Part shown: positions 47,634-60,700 of the stretch, in pieces
How positions within the stretch are numbered: position 1 is the stretch's first letter
How the letters are laid out: each line of letters begins with the position of its first letter
Source: Protula sp. h YS-2021
Lineage: Eukaryota > Annelida > Polychaeta > Sabellida > Serpulidae
DNA: 64,000 nucleotides
Reading direction: 5' to 3'
NCBI GenBank assembly: GCA_949752745.1
Contig: OX457029.1
Location: 43,324,500-43,388,499, forward strand
Notes under the pieces: generated by a model
Seen by the model: only the letters and a program-made list of their open reading frames with translations
Told to the model about the DNA's origin: nothing
Databases searched by the model: none
Position numbers and translations under genes: made by a program

Positions 47634-50410
47634 GACGGACAGACCAACGAGAGGTATCTTATGTGGTGGCTGCATTATGTGGTAGCATTTGATATGCCTG
47701 AAATGCATTTAAGTGGTAGGTCACGGACAAGATTATTTGAGAATAAAAAATACTTATGTGCTGGTTTATATTTGCCCGTGCCCTTGCGTGGTTCCCAGCA
47801 GGCGTCATGTCAATGTCAATAATGTTTATGCTTTGTGTGTGTCATTTGTAAATAAACGGAATTATATATGTGGCACTTTACTGTATAAAGATATTTTACG
47901 ACTTATCTTTCACAACTGCGCATATTTATTTAACTTGCGTTGATGCGTGGTGCTTATTTTAGACCAGTGCGCATGTTTATTTAACTTGCGTTAATGCGTG
48001 GTTCGCCTTTGGAAAAACTGCGCATATTTTTTTAACTTGCGTTGATGCGCGGTTATAATTTCGGATCACGGCGCATGTCAACTTAACTTGCGTCGATGTG
48101 CGGTTCACATTTCGGACCAGCGCGCATGTTTGGTTAACGTGCACTGATGCGCGGTTTGTATTTCGGACCACTGCGCATATCTATTTAACTTGCGTCGAAG
48201 CGCGGTTCGCATTTCGAACCAGTGCGCATGTTCATTTAACTTGCGTCGATGGCCGGTTCGCATTTCGGACCAGTGCGCATGATTACATAACTTGCGTCGA
48301 TGCGTGGTTTCCTTTTCCGATCAGTGCATATATTTAACGTGCGTTAATGCGTGGTGCTTATTTCAGAAACTGCGCATGTCTATTCAACTTGCGTCGATGC
48401 ATAGTTCTTTTGTAGGACCAGTGCGCATGTTTATTTATCTGGCGTCGATGCGCGGTTCGCATTTTGGACTAGTGCGCGGGTTTGTTTAGCTTGCGTTGAT
48501 GCGAGATTCACATTTTGGACCAGTGCGCATGTTTCTTATATTTGCGTTGATGTACGGTTCTTGTTTTAGACACATACTTATGTTTATTTAACTTGCCTCG
48601 ATGCGCGGTTCACATTTTGAACTAGTGCGCATTTTTGGTTAATGTGCACTGATGCGCGGTTCAAATTTCGGACCAGTGCGCATATTTATTAAACTTGCGC
48701 CGATGCGCGGTTCGCATTTCGAAGCAGTGCGCATGTTTATTTAACTTGCGTCCATGCCCGGTTCACATTTCGGACTAGTGCGCATGTTTATTCAACTTCG
48801 CTGATGAGCATTTCGCATTTCGGACTAGTGCGCATGTTCATTTCGCTTGCGTTGGTGCGTGATTCACATTTCGAACAACTGCGCATGTTTATTTAACTTC
48901 AGTTGATGCCCGGTTCGCATTTCGGACTAGTGCGCATGTTTATTTAACTTGCGTTGATGCGCGGTTCACATTTCGGACCAGTGCGCATGATTACTTAACT
49001 TGCATCGATGCGTGGTTCTTTGTTCGGACCAGTGCACATATTTATTTAACTTGCGTCGATGCGCGGTTCGCATTTCGAACCAGTGCGCATGTTTATTTAC
49101 CTTGCGTCCATGTCCGGTTGCGCATTTCGAACCAGTGCGCATGTTTATTCAACTTCCGTTGATGAGCGGTTCGCATTTCGGACTAGTGCGCATGTTCATT
49201 TAGCTTGCGTTGATGCGCGTTTCTTATTTTAGACCAGTGCACATGTTTATTTAACTTGCGTTGATGCCCGGTTCGCATTTCGGACCAGTGCGCATGTTTA
49301 TTTCATTTGCGTTAATGCGCGGTTCGCACTTGGAACCAGTGCGCATGTTTGTTTAACGTGCGTTGATGCGCGGTTCACATTTCGGACCAGTGCGCATGAT
49401 TACTTAACTTGCATCGATGCGTGGTTCTTTGTTCGGACCAGTGCACATATTTATTTAACTTGCGTCGATGCGCGGTTCGCACTTCGAACCATTGCGCATG
49501 TTTATATACCTTGCGCCCAGGTCCGGTTGCGCATTTCGAACCATTGCGCATGTTTATTCAACTTCCGTTGGTGCGTGGTTCACATTTCGGAAAACTGCGC
49601 ATGTTTATTCAGCTTGCGTTGATGCGCGTTTCTTATTTTAGACCAATGCACATGTTTATTTAACTTGCGTTGATGCCCGGTTCGCATTTCGGACCAGTGT
49701 GCATGTTTATTTCACTTGCGTTAATGCGCGGTTCGCATTTAGAACCAGTGCGCATGTTTGTTTAACTTGTGCTGATGCGCGGTTCACATTTCGGATCCCG
49801 GCGCATGTTAACTTAAATTGCGTCGATGCGTGGTTCATATTTCGGACCACTGTGCATGTTTAAATAATAACCACACATTAACACAAGTTAAATAAACGGA
49901 TAAAACTGTATGATAAGATTCATTTTGAGGTATTTTCTTCAAAAATTTCCCCTAAAATCAAAATTCAAGATCGAGTCAAAAAGCGCAAGCCGTCTGCCCG
50001 ACCCATCTAGGGCTGCCTCATACTAGATACCAAAAATAAATGAAATCGGATAAAAACTGTAGGAGGAAACGCACTTCAAAAAATCCTCAAAAATACAAAC
50101 ATTGTCCGCAGTGGGTGTATTCTTCAGATTCTCCCCACCCCACAGCGGGATTTAAACAAATGCTGCTCTCCTTATTTGCTTAGAAATTAGCTTGATAGTT
50201 GCATTATTTTCCAACAGATGGTGTTACAGGACAGTTGATCAACGGACTTTGACGGACTCCCTTATGTGGTTTGTTTTGTGCTCAATGGATGCTTATGTGG
50301 CTACCTCATAAGAACCACCACATAAGGAAGAAAAACCACATAAGTGACGGATGTACCGAAAATCCACCACATAGTATAATCATTGTGGGCACGGACAGAC
50401 GGACGGACAA
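47634..50410. repeat. Large repeat unit 2 (~2.78 kb)
   Basis: Direct copy of 44640-47633 with fewer 51-bp repeats. It ends at GGACGGACGGAC near 50399-50408, where retrotransposon 3' sequence begins. Lead and tail segments are almost identical to unit 1. Confidence 0.85.
47915..49860. repeat. 51-bp tandem array, ~38 units (block 2)
   Basis: Same consensus as block 1. Several runs of consecutive variant units are shared in the same order (for example the GGTTGCGCATTTCGAACC unit at 49117 and at 46232), showing the array was copied as part of the larger unit. Confidence 0.93.
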
Positions 50411-50620
50411 TCTCAAACCTATATCCCTCCGTTTCACGGGGGATAATCAGTATTTCTACGGGCAATGCTTATATTATAACTTTAGAATATACAAGGCTTT
50501 AACCAAACTGGATTTTAATTGTGATAATATTGTTTCCTAGCTAGTCATTGATCTGTATTGACACAATGTAACCCGCTAAGGGTCGGCCGTGTCGTTAAAC
50601 AAATCATATAACTAACCTAC
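50411..50620 (+). mobile_element. I-like retrotransposon 3' end fragment
   Basis: Ends CCGTGTCGTTAAACAAATCA then TATAACTAAC, closely matching the 3' terminus of the minus-strand element (GTGTCGTTAAACCAATCAAA plus TAAC repeats). The 170 bases before it are presumably its 3' UTR. It abuts the (ACGG)n end of repeat unit 2. No coding part is present. Confidence 0.6.
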
Positions 50621-51747
50621 GTTACTTTTCGTGAAAATCGTTTGCTATTATGTCACTCCAGACCGAAAGTTAACCAGTTTTAACATTTTAACTTGACAAA
50701 TTACAATCAGAATATCTGTAAATCGTAATCAAAAGCTGGTTAAAACTTAAAATAATTCTAATGCTTTTCTGTCAGGAATGCGACAAAAAAAAAAACTGAC
50801 CAGCCTATGCCAACTTAACAGACGCGAAGAGTCAGAAACAGCAATCACATAAGTTATGGCATACAAGAACACACTGGAAATATGCAAAAGTCTTCAATTG
50901 TAATATGTTTATTTTACGTTTTGTCTTTTTTATTGTTTTTATTCTTTATTTCATACACAGCTCGAACACATTTAACAGTACTCATACAAATGGATAATTA
51001 CTGTTTATTTAAAAAACTGGAAAAAATATCTTTAAAATACAATTTGTCCAAGTATTCGTTTTTGAAAAGACATAAAGTAAAAATACACAAAAGGTTAACT
51101 TAGTTTCAAACTATAACAAGATAAACGCTTAATGATCAGCTTCAGTCCGTATTTAATACATAAAGAACCAGAATATAATGATTTATACTTTTTGAACAGT
51201 TTTCCAGTTATTCAGAAACTTGGACCTTAAACAGAAGCTTCTTTAACATACACTCCGTAACATTTCTACGGTGTTCAGGGCCACTTTGAATTTTGCGGTT
51301 GCTCAGCCATTCTTTAAATTTCAAAATAAATAACTGTGTGGCTTTAAGATAATTCTGAAAATACATTCCCACCATTTCTGAATGAAGAACGTCAGTCCTC
51401 TACAGTCTTTAGATGTAAGTGCGTGATGGTACTTATTGTAAACTGCATTGCTTACACTTTTAGCTCTGCATTCTGGGTATGTTATGGTTGTTCAGATATT
51501 TTCTTACCTTGTCAAAATAAGTAGGCAATGTTTTACATAGCTTAGTTGTTTTAGTCAAACAGTCAATGAATTTTGTATAACAATAAGAATTTTCATTACA
51601 AACATTGAGGTGACTCTTTTTTTTTTACCGTTTTTTGTCACTCAGAATGACCCAAAACATGAAAAAGTAAATTTTCAACAGCACAGGGACCACAGTCTAA
51701 CAGGTCACTTGGAGAAACTAAAGCTGCCGTCTTCTGCCAATGACATG
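50621..51747. other. 3' flank of TTC12; nothing recognised
   Basis: AT-rich sequence that includes whatever 3' UTR TTC12 has. A plus-strand ORF at 50882-51103 has a hydrophobic start but no recognisable homology. Confidence 0.45.
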
Positions 51748-54700
51748 CTACTCCTTCACATGCTTGAGTACATCGTGCAAGATCTCCAACCCGTGTAACT
51801 CTCGCAGCTTCTCTAGATGACTGAAAAATAACATCAGTTTGTTCTTAAAGCATAAATTTTAATATGTTATGTTTAATCTCAAAATGCGTTCGATTTATTG
51901 TTTATTTATTCTATGATTTATTTTTTGCAAATATATATTCTTAAAGAAACATACATACTCATTGCAGATTCAAAAGTTACAACATGAATTAACAGTTTCT
52001 ATTAAAATGTTCATTTTACGATAAATTTACTTTTATACCATCAGATCAGATTGCATGAACTGTTATTGCTTCCTGTTTATGACAGAATATGAGCGGCATA
52101 ACGTCACAAAATCATTATAAATATACATGAAACACCTCTGATGGCCCTGGCACAGCTTGGCAATGAGTATAGCACAATTGTGCTGCGCGGTGGTTTTCCT
52201 GCCGTCCCGTGCAAGCACGAGCAGATCCATGATGATGTTGGTGGTAGCAAGTTGTTGACAGAGCTCGGCAGAGGAGGAGGCGCAGTGGCCGAGGCACAGA
52301 GCCGCGTTGCCGATGATCACCTCGTCGCTGTGTTTAAGCTGCTCAAGCAACAGCTTAACATCTGTCAGGACACAACGCACGAATAACATACGAGTCACAC
52401 ACAGATGGTACGGTATAGCACAGGAGCCATACACACATGGCCAGAAATAGCACAGGAGTCATACACATATGGTAAGGGATAACACAGGAGCCATACACAA
52501 GGTAAAACATATGGGTCATACACACGTGGTAAGGTATAACAGAGCTGCCATAAACACATGGCCAGGGATAATATAGGAGTCACACCCATATGGCAAGGTA
52601 TAACACAGGAGTCATACACATATGGTAAGGTATAACACATGGGTCATATACACATGGCAAGGCACAACATGGCACAATAGACGGTTGAAACAAATCTGAA
52701 GTCATAACAACCAAAAGGCCATAATATATTGATGATAACACCTGGCAGGGCACAAAACACCTGTCAGAGCACGAGATACATGCGCCACTGTGAGTTAACA
52801 ATATACAGGTTATATAAACGTGGCAAGGAACATCACACAGGTTATATACACACACGGCAGGCACAGCATACAGGTCATGCACACATAACATAGCACAACA
52901 TGCGGGTCATACACGACATAGCATGGCACAACATGCGGGTCATACACACATGACAAAGCACAACATGCGGGTCATACACACAGGCAGTGGCACAACATGC
53001 GGGTTATACACAAAGGAAATGGCACAACATGCGGGTCATACATACATGACAAAGCACAACAGGCGTGTCATACACAGGGAGTGGCACAACATTCGGGTTA
53101 TACACAAAGGAAATGGCACAAAATGCGGGTCATATACACAGGGAGTGGCACAACACGAGGGTCATACACACATGGCAAAGCACAACATACGGGCACGCCA
53201 TACACACATGACGTTGCATCGCACAAATGCGGGTCATGCGCACACGACATAGCATAACATTCGGGTCATACCAACATTGCATGGCATAACCGCAGCCATC
53301 TACGCCTGTCCGTGCACAACATAACGCACACCAATTTGACCTAAACTTTCACCTCAGTGGATGTAACAATGTTCTTAGAGTAAAGGCTTGTGCCCCCATT
53401 CAGAAATCTTTCATTCTTGGAAAGAGGATTTAAAATGCTTTACGCCTCACCTTCTGGATGCCTTGTGAGCTGTTTTCTGACGTCTTCGCTGTTTTGAGTA
53501 CACAGCGCTAAACACTTCACTGCTGACTTCTTATGATTATCAGAATCACCCTGAAATTATATCTCTATTTGTCAGGAAAATCTTGTAAGTGTTTTTGTTT
53601 ACCCAGTTAAGTACTTACATGTTGGACCTTTTCCTTTTGGGCTTTTTGTATGTGAAATTTTATAATAGTTTTTTTTTTAAATACTGAATACTAACCCCTG
53701 ATGAATTCCAACCAACGTGAGACTTAACTGGTCATTTCAATAACTAAACAGGATCTTTTCTGTCGGCGATACCAAAACAAATAGCACATAACAACGTATT
53801 ATTTAAAATAAGAATTCTGAAGTAAATAAGAAACCAGATATTTTTGGTAGCCTTTTCGGGAATAGACCACCGATAATGTCATAGAAATTTTTTCATTATT
53901 TCATCATTTTAGGTTGCAAACTATGGAAAAAACTTATTTTCTTGCCTTGAAAAACAGAAAAAAATACGAAAAATATTGAAAACACAAATAAATTTTAAAA
54001 AATAAAAAATTTCAATAGGTTATTCAACACTGAACTACCGACATTGTAACAAAAAATCCAAAATAACAATTCAATTTTTCAATATTTTTTTTTCTTTCGC
54101 CAAAAGATAAGAATTTACATTGTTCAACATATTTTCACCCTTTGTTGCAAGAAAAATGAAGCATTATTGATTTCTTTGACTTTCGATTTATCGGTAGTCC
54201 ATTCCGGAATAGCCTACCAAAAATATCTGGTTTCTTATTTGCTTCAGAATTCTTATTTTAAATAACATGGTGTTAAATAATCTTTTAAACCAAAGATTTC
54301 TTACTTTCAAAGTATCCACAAATCGACAAACAACCACCTCCCGGCACGCTAACTTAACGGCTTCATCACTGTGCTGCATGAGCGCTGACGTCACTATGAA
54401 GCTCCGCCCACGCACATCTACGTCATCACACGCCAACAAATCGTGGCAACACTGTAAACATTGAAAGTACATACAAATATGCTGACATAACCTGTAACAT
54501 TTTTTGTGTGATTTTATCAATTATTCAGTTGCTGTCAGTTCTTTTTGTTCTTGCAGCAGCTCTGTGGTAAATAACTGTTCCACATAGTGAAGCGCTTGTT
54601 ACCCATTTAATTTTTACCATGGCTTAATAGATCAGCTGACTTTAAAAAAAATGGTCAAAAAGACATCAGATTCAGTTAAAGAGTAGAAAAAGCTTTATAC

Positions 54701-57700
54701 CATATAAGTATCCGAACAAGACTCAGTCACCACAATTATTGAAAGAAAAAAAGAATAAAAGATTATTAAGGATACCTTGAACAATGACTGAGCGTGCCTT
54801 TGTAGCAGCTCGCTGGATTTCTGCGTTAAGTTTATGAGCAGCCCGAGGACAGAAAACAAGATTTTTACACTATTAGCATTGTTACATCTTGGTGTGTGGT
54901 TTTCCTGAAACATATAGGAAACAGTATTTTCTAATGCCAAGCTCAGCTGTATGAATCTGATCTGTCTGTACAGCAAGACTGAGCTTTACAGATGACATCT
55001 ACATCTCAAGTTCAAAAGTTCAAGGTCAAACGCCAAACTGACGCAGTCTGGCGTCAAAAGAGCTCATTCATCAATAATCAAGATCTGAAAAATATTTACT
55101 ACTAAGAAGCTGTTGAAAACACTGGCTTGATACAATTTACTTCGCGCATTAGTTCACACTTCATATCCAAATGAAATCACATCTAAAAAGCAACCAAATT
55201 TATTTTAAAAAATATCCAAGAATTATTGTTACCAAAGCCGTAAGACAGGCCACCCACAGTTCCTGCCTGGCAGCGATCTTTTGCTTGAGGTATGCGTCTG
55301 CGCATAGATTTGTTACCGTGGAGATACACTGCGGGACTACAACAGCACTGCTCCCTTTCTTTACCTAAAACACGCGTGTATTTGTTGTTGGGACTACTCA
55401 CGGTGATAATTAAACGAGAACCAAAGCGCCACTATTGTTCGGGCTAAAACTTTTTCTTAGTTGAAAACTTCAAGAAAGCCAGGTTATCTTTGTAAGCAGG
55501 TGTTATGTTTAAAAACCTTTTCTGCACAAATAATCTGTTTTTCTGACTTAAATTAAACAGTACTTAACAAACATTTTTTAAAGGACGGTCGAAAGACTAA
55601 TATTGAATGTCGTGATTGGTGATCTAGCCCACCACATTCGCTTAGCTAAGGCAATTGGGGCGAACGTCAGTCCCATGCTTACCATTCCACGCCGGATTCG
55701 ACGAATTAAAAAAAAAAAAATAAAGAGCTCACCATAAAGTCTTCGAACACCGGTAGCATCTCATCTAGTTTATCTTTCATCATAACCTTGAACCTAAAAA
55801 TAAATAAAAATTGAAGAATAAAATTAAAATCATATATGCATCAAGGTTATACACACGTAAATGTAATAAAAAAAAACAAAATACAAGAAAAACTTCAAGG
55901 TAAAGTTCTTGTTAAGGAGAGTGTTGCCGAGTCCTGTTGTTTTATACAGCAGTTGCCATCTGTTCCTTCGCTTCATTAACTTACAATTACCTCCATTATA
56001 ATTCCACGAGAAATATGTGAAATAAAACAGTTAGTTCGCAGCGAATTTCTTCCTTACTATAATAGCACCTCCCAAACACAAGCCCCTAATAGGATGTACA
56101 AATATATATAATAAATTTGTTTTAACGTAAGTTTCACTCTACTTTAACCAAAGGCCATAAGACCACTTGAGGCGTGTGGAGGCGCAGGCACATACGGTTG
56201 CACGCGCGAACGGGCACGTTGCAAACTCCATGACCTCCATCGGTTAGGTCGAACAAAGTCGGATAACGGATGTTCAGCTATTTTTATTTATAGCCGCAGG
56301 ACTGAGACGGGACTTACTTCGTGGTAAGGGCCAGGTTATTGATAATTGACATGGCTGTGACCTCGACACCTTTCAGATTCACATGGCCAAACAGGCAGCT
56401 GAGTAGCCTGCAAACACACAAATACACACCAAACACAGTGAGTATTACTTCGCTTACAACATGTTGCCAGGCAACAAATAAACTAAAACAAAAGTTAAAA
56501 ATTTTAAACTTACTCTTCTTTCACTAACTGCTGCTCAGTTTTATGATTACAGAAATATTGAAAAGATGCCAGTATACATCACCAAATGCACTTTACAATA
56601 TCAAAACGACTGTTGTAAGAGTCTCTAGTTAGAAGTTTTCAATCATTTGTTGTAGTTGGGAGCGTTTCTTGAAATAAAATATTTCATCTACCAATGAAAC
56701 AGTGTGAATTCGTCCCCACGAATACCTGGAAACCTCCGGATTGTTTATTAACTTTCTTCTACTGAGTTCATGCTCTGTAAGAAGCAGTAACAACTCGGCG
56801 ATCCCCCGTTTCAGTAATTTGGCACTCTTCATTTTTGACTCCAGAAATCTTGAAAGTTTATTACATATTTCTGGTATCTCTAGAAATTTTATTTGATTTT
56901 CCTCTGCAACAGAAAAAGCAGTATTTTTTTGTGTCCTATTTGGCAATATTTATAAAATAATAGCACTATTAGATTAACAAAATTCAAATAAATTCAGGCA
57001 ACAACAATACAGAGTGACATTTAGTTAATTTTTATTTTGAAATCCAGTAATTTAAAGTAATGCACACCGTTATTTGTACAGGCGCATTTCATGGTTTCTA
57101 TAGTTGCCTCGCACAAATCTAACTCATCTCTTGCTAAACTCCTCGGAAAAAAACTCGCATCTTCAACGCAACGAGACAAACTTAGACCTGCAACGGAACA
57201 AGATAAACTCGTATCTAAAACGCAACAAGAAGACAAACTCACATCTAAAACGCAACAACGGTATAAACTGGCAAGATATCACCCGAACTATTCAATCGTT
57301 TTTGTTTTTCCATTTACGTGCATTGACAGTTTTTCTCATCAATTTAAACAGCTTGAAAATGTCTTTCGCACTCATATAAAGATACCTTCACATCAATTAA
57401 CAAGGTGTTATTTGCTTAACGTATTTTTATATGGCATAGTAGTTTACCTTGAAACAAGAAAGTGGGATTCTATGATTTGCATTCCCGAGTGCATCCTAAA
57501 CATTGTTCTGCTTTCATCTGCATAAAAATAAACAAAAGAATCAAAAGGAAAAGAGATGAGACACTCACATTTACCCACAAAACCTTTACTGTCTCGACAA
57601 AAGAAAGTACAAACAACTGCAAGGCGACGACCTTTTATTCTTTCAAGCGAAAAATGCTTTTGTTCTTAATTACAGCAGACGTACGTTGTCACGACATGAC

Positions 57701-60700
57701 ACTGATAGCGACACAACTTTCTGGTGTCAGTCAAGCGTTTTGTTGTTCAGAAATACCTCTTACAGCGACGTATCGGATGATAAAAAACGTTATTTCTCGG
57801 TCTCAGCTACGTAGTTATAAATGTTGTTCTATATATATGCACAATCACAAAAAAAACGTCTTGTTGAATATAGGGACGTTGTTGTGACTGCAAGTCTACT
57901 TTCACGTGAATCAAATATACCAGTCAGCCATATATGCGAACCTTCCCCCGACCATGCATCCAATACTCGCACCAGCTGTACACTACTTGGCTGGAGGCTG
58001 CGATGAGTACCTGTGTCGCGCATGTCGTCAGCCAGTACACGCAGCCCGCCGCTGTAGTACATAGGCAGCTGACCCTCCTTGTTGAATTTCTCCAGCACGG
58101 CCGCTATGCCCTTGGCGTGTGTGTCGCCAAATGACTCCTTCTCTCTGGCTTTCTGCTCCTGTTCCTCAGTCAGCCTTGCCAAGTCCACTTCTTTTATATA
58201 GTCTAAAACCAAGAAACAAAAGCATATCTGTAGTCCAGTGACAACTAAAAACATCTTGCCAGTTTTGTTGCAGTTTTCAAGTATATTTGTTCAGATCATT
58301 ACAAAATAGCAATCAAAAGGGATGTGGAATAACTTCTCGTTCATTCCTTAATTTTTAGTATAAAATGAATGAATTAAGGAATAGAGATAAATAAAGGGGA
58401 TATTTAGATCAATAGTAAAAAACTGGAAATGAAAAATGACAAATATGTATAAAAATATTTTCTTCAAATGAAGTACAGAAAGTCACTGAGATGAGCTTGA
58501 TGCCCTTACTTTCTATCATTGCTTTCTTTTTCGGTTCAATCTGTATGGCTCTCTCGCAGCTCTCAATAGCTTGTTCAAACTGCTTCAGGCCCAAATGAGC
58601 TTTGCCTTGATGGATGTACGCTTTCAAGCAGTTCTCAAACACCTGAAGTACAGCATATCGGCATTATTCTCAAGTCGATTAGTAACAGCATCGAAGTTCG
58701 TTTAACGTTTACATAACCCCCCCCCCCCCCTATCCCGCACAAGGCATCTGTAATAAGGCATTGTAGATAGATCAGCCCCGATCAGAATGCAACACGGCGG
58801 TTATTGGGTCTTTCAAATTGGCTCATTGGTCAAAATAAAAATAATGTTCTCCTGCCCTTTATGGTTGGTTATCTATACACCAAATATCATAAGAAACAGA
58901 TTATCAGGGTGGAAATAAGAGCCTGCATGGACAGACGGACCATATCCAAACGTATAGTCCCTTCCCAGGGCTAAAGCCCTAGTTAGGGGCTAACTAAAAA
59001 CAAAATGGTCGTGATTATTATCAAAGTCATGTTTACAACTGAAAATCATGTATGACGTTTAGTACTTTACCATATAAGGGCACGATCTATACCCCATCCG
59101 TCGCCCCACCAAGACCCTCCTCGCTTATTTGCTTATTTATTTTTTTTCCTTTTAGTTATTATTTCTATAAGCAATGCTACTGACTCGCGTTGCCCAGTCG
59201 CAGTCATGTAGAGCTTTCTCGTATTGGCCCAGCTTGTTGTAAGCTTGCGCCCTGTTCGTCCATAAAACTGTTGTGTCTTTGAAGATCTTCAAACCCTACA
59301 AATAAATGTTATTCACTTGGTGTGAACTTGAATTTCCATCCTTCTCTATCGGCTGGCATTTCAGTTGCAGAACTGTTCGCGCCACAAGAAATAGTGGAAA
59401 TACATTTGTTTACATGCAAAATTAGCCCAAACAAGAACTACATGATCAAATGTTATTGTGCTAATAGTCACTTCAAAATACCCGGGATTAACCCGCCGGC
59501 CAATAAAAAGTCACGGGCCTGGCCAAAGGATGCAAATTTGGGTGAAAATATAAATGCAAGGCCAATATGTTCGAAAATACGTTGTTCGAGACGACCTGTA
59601 CCCAAGTGACACAGATCATGTTAGCACCGGCCATGTACTTCTCAATTAATAAAACGATTATGGGACATCGATGCATGTAAGAAAAATCCATCAAAATCAC
59701 TCTTTCTATATAATAATAAGCTGCATGTATGACAGATAAACATTAATCATCAAATACATGTTAAAAATTAAGTTCCTGACAACAGCTTTTGAACTTCCAG
59801 TATTCAGTCATATTTTGATTTTTTTCTGGCGCTGGGGAGATGTAAGCGCAGTGACGTGGCCTGCTAAGCATTCGCAAATCACCTACAATACTTGCCTCCG
59901 AGTAAAACTCAACAGCCTTCTCATAATTTCCCTTCTTGAATTCCTCATTGCCAAGCTCCTTCTGCGCCATGGCTAGTTTCTCATCTCGTTTCTTGCGCTC
60001 ATGTCTTTCTTTCGCATCTTGTTCCATCATTCGCATAAATGCATCTGTAACAGATCACAGGATATCATGAAAGCTGACATATTTTAACACTGTAATTTTC
60101 ATCATAATAGTAGCTTTTTCATGCGCATCGTAATTAAATGACTGTTTATGTCCATTTCATAAGAAAAAAACTCACCCTTGTCTGTTTCACTGTTGCTGGA
60201 CGGCTCCTGTACACCTGGCAAACAAATCAAAATTCTTAATTGATATTTTGGCACAACTTTAATCATTTGTTAAAATGACCGTTTCTTGTTATGCTTACAT
60301 TTTGCACAAACAACAAAGAACGACAAGAAGAAGAAGAAGAAGAAGAAGAAGAAGAAGAAGAAGAAGAAGAAGAAGAAGAAGACAACTCTCCCAAAAACAA
60401 TTACCATCAACATCAAATATGAAATGTACGAGGTGTCATTCGATCTGATACTGGAACGCATACCTGTGCCTGAAGGTCTGGTATTGACGACATGTTTATT
60501 CTCTTGCACCACACGTAGCTCACTTTCATCATTGACTTTCTTCAAATAAGCGTCCGCCCTTTCCTTTGCCTCTTCCAATGACGAGCCATCTGACTGAGCT
60601 AAATCTGAGATAAGACTTCCTGTTAAAAAGAAATTGTGGAAAGATGTTCAGCCAACAATGTGAACTAAGACACTAACAATCAACCATTTCTCAGTTTTGT

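Noticed and set aside
44930..49860. CRISPR-like array
   Set aside because: The 51-bp units are continuous and homologous throughout, with no alternation of constant repeat and unique spacer, and the genome is eukaryotic.
52395..53257. Thr/His-rich and Cys/Tyr-rich ORFs in TTC12 intron 17
   Set aside because: Both are readings of the ~32-bp minisatellite.
60270..60578. Poly-Phe/poly-Lys ORFs
   Set aside because: They arise from the (GAA)n microsatellite. Only the part above 60464 on the minus strand is a genuine TTC12 exon.
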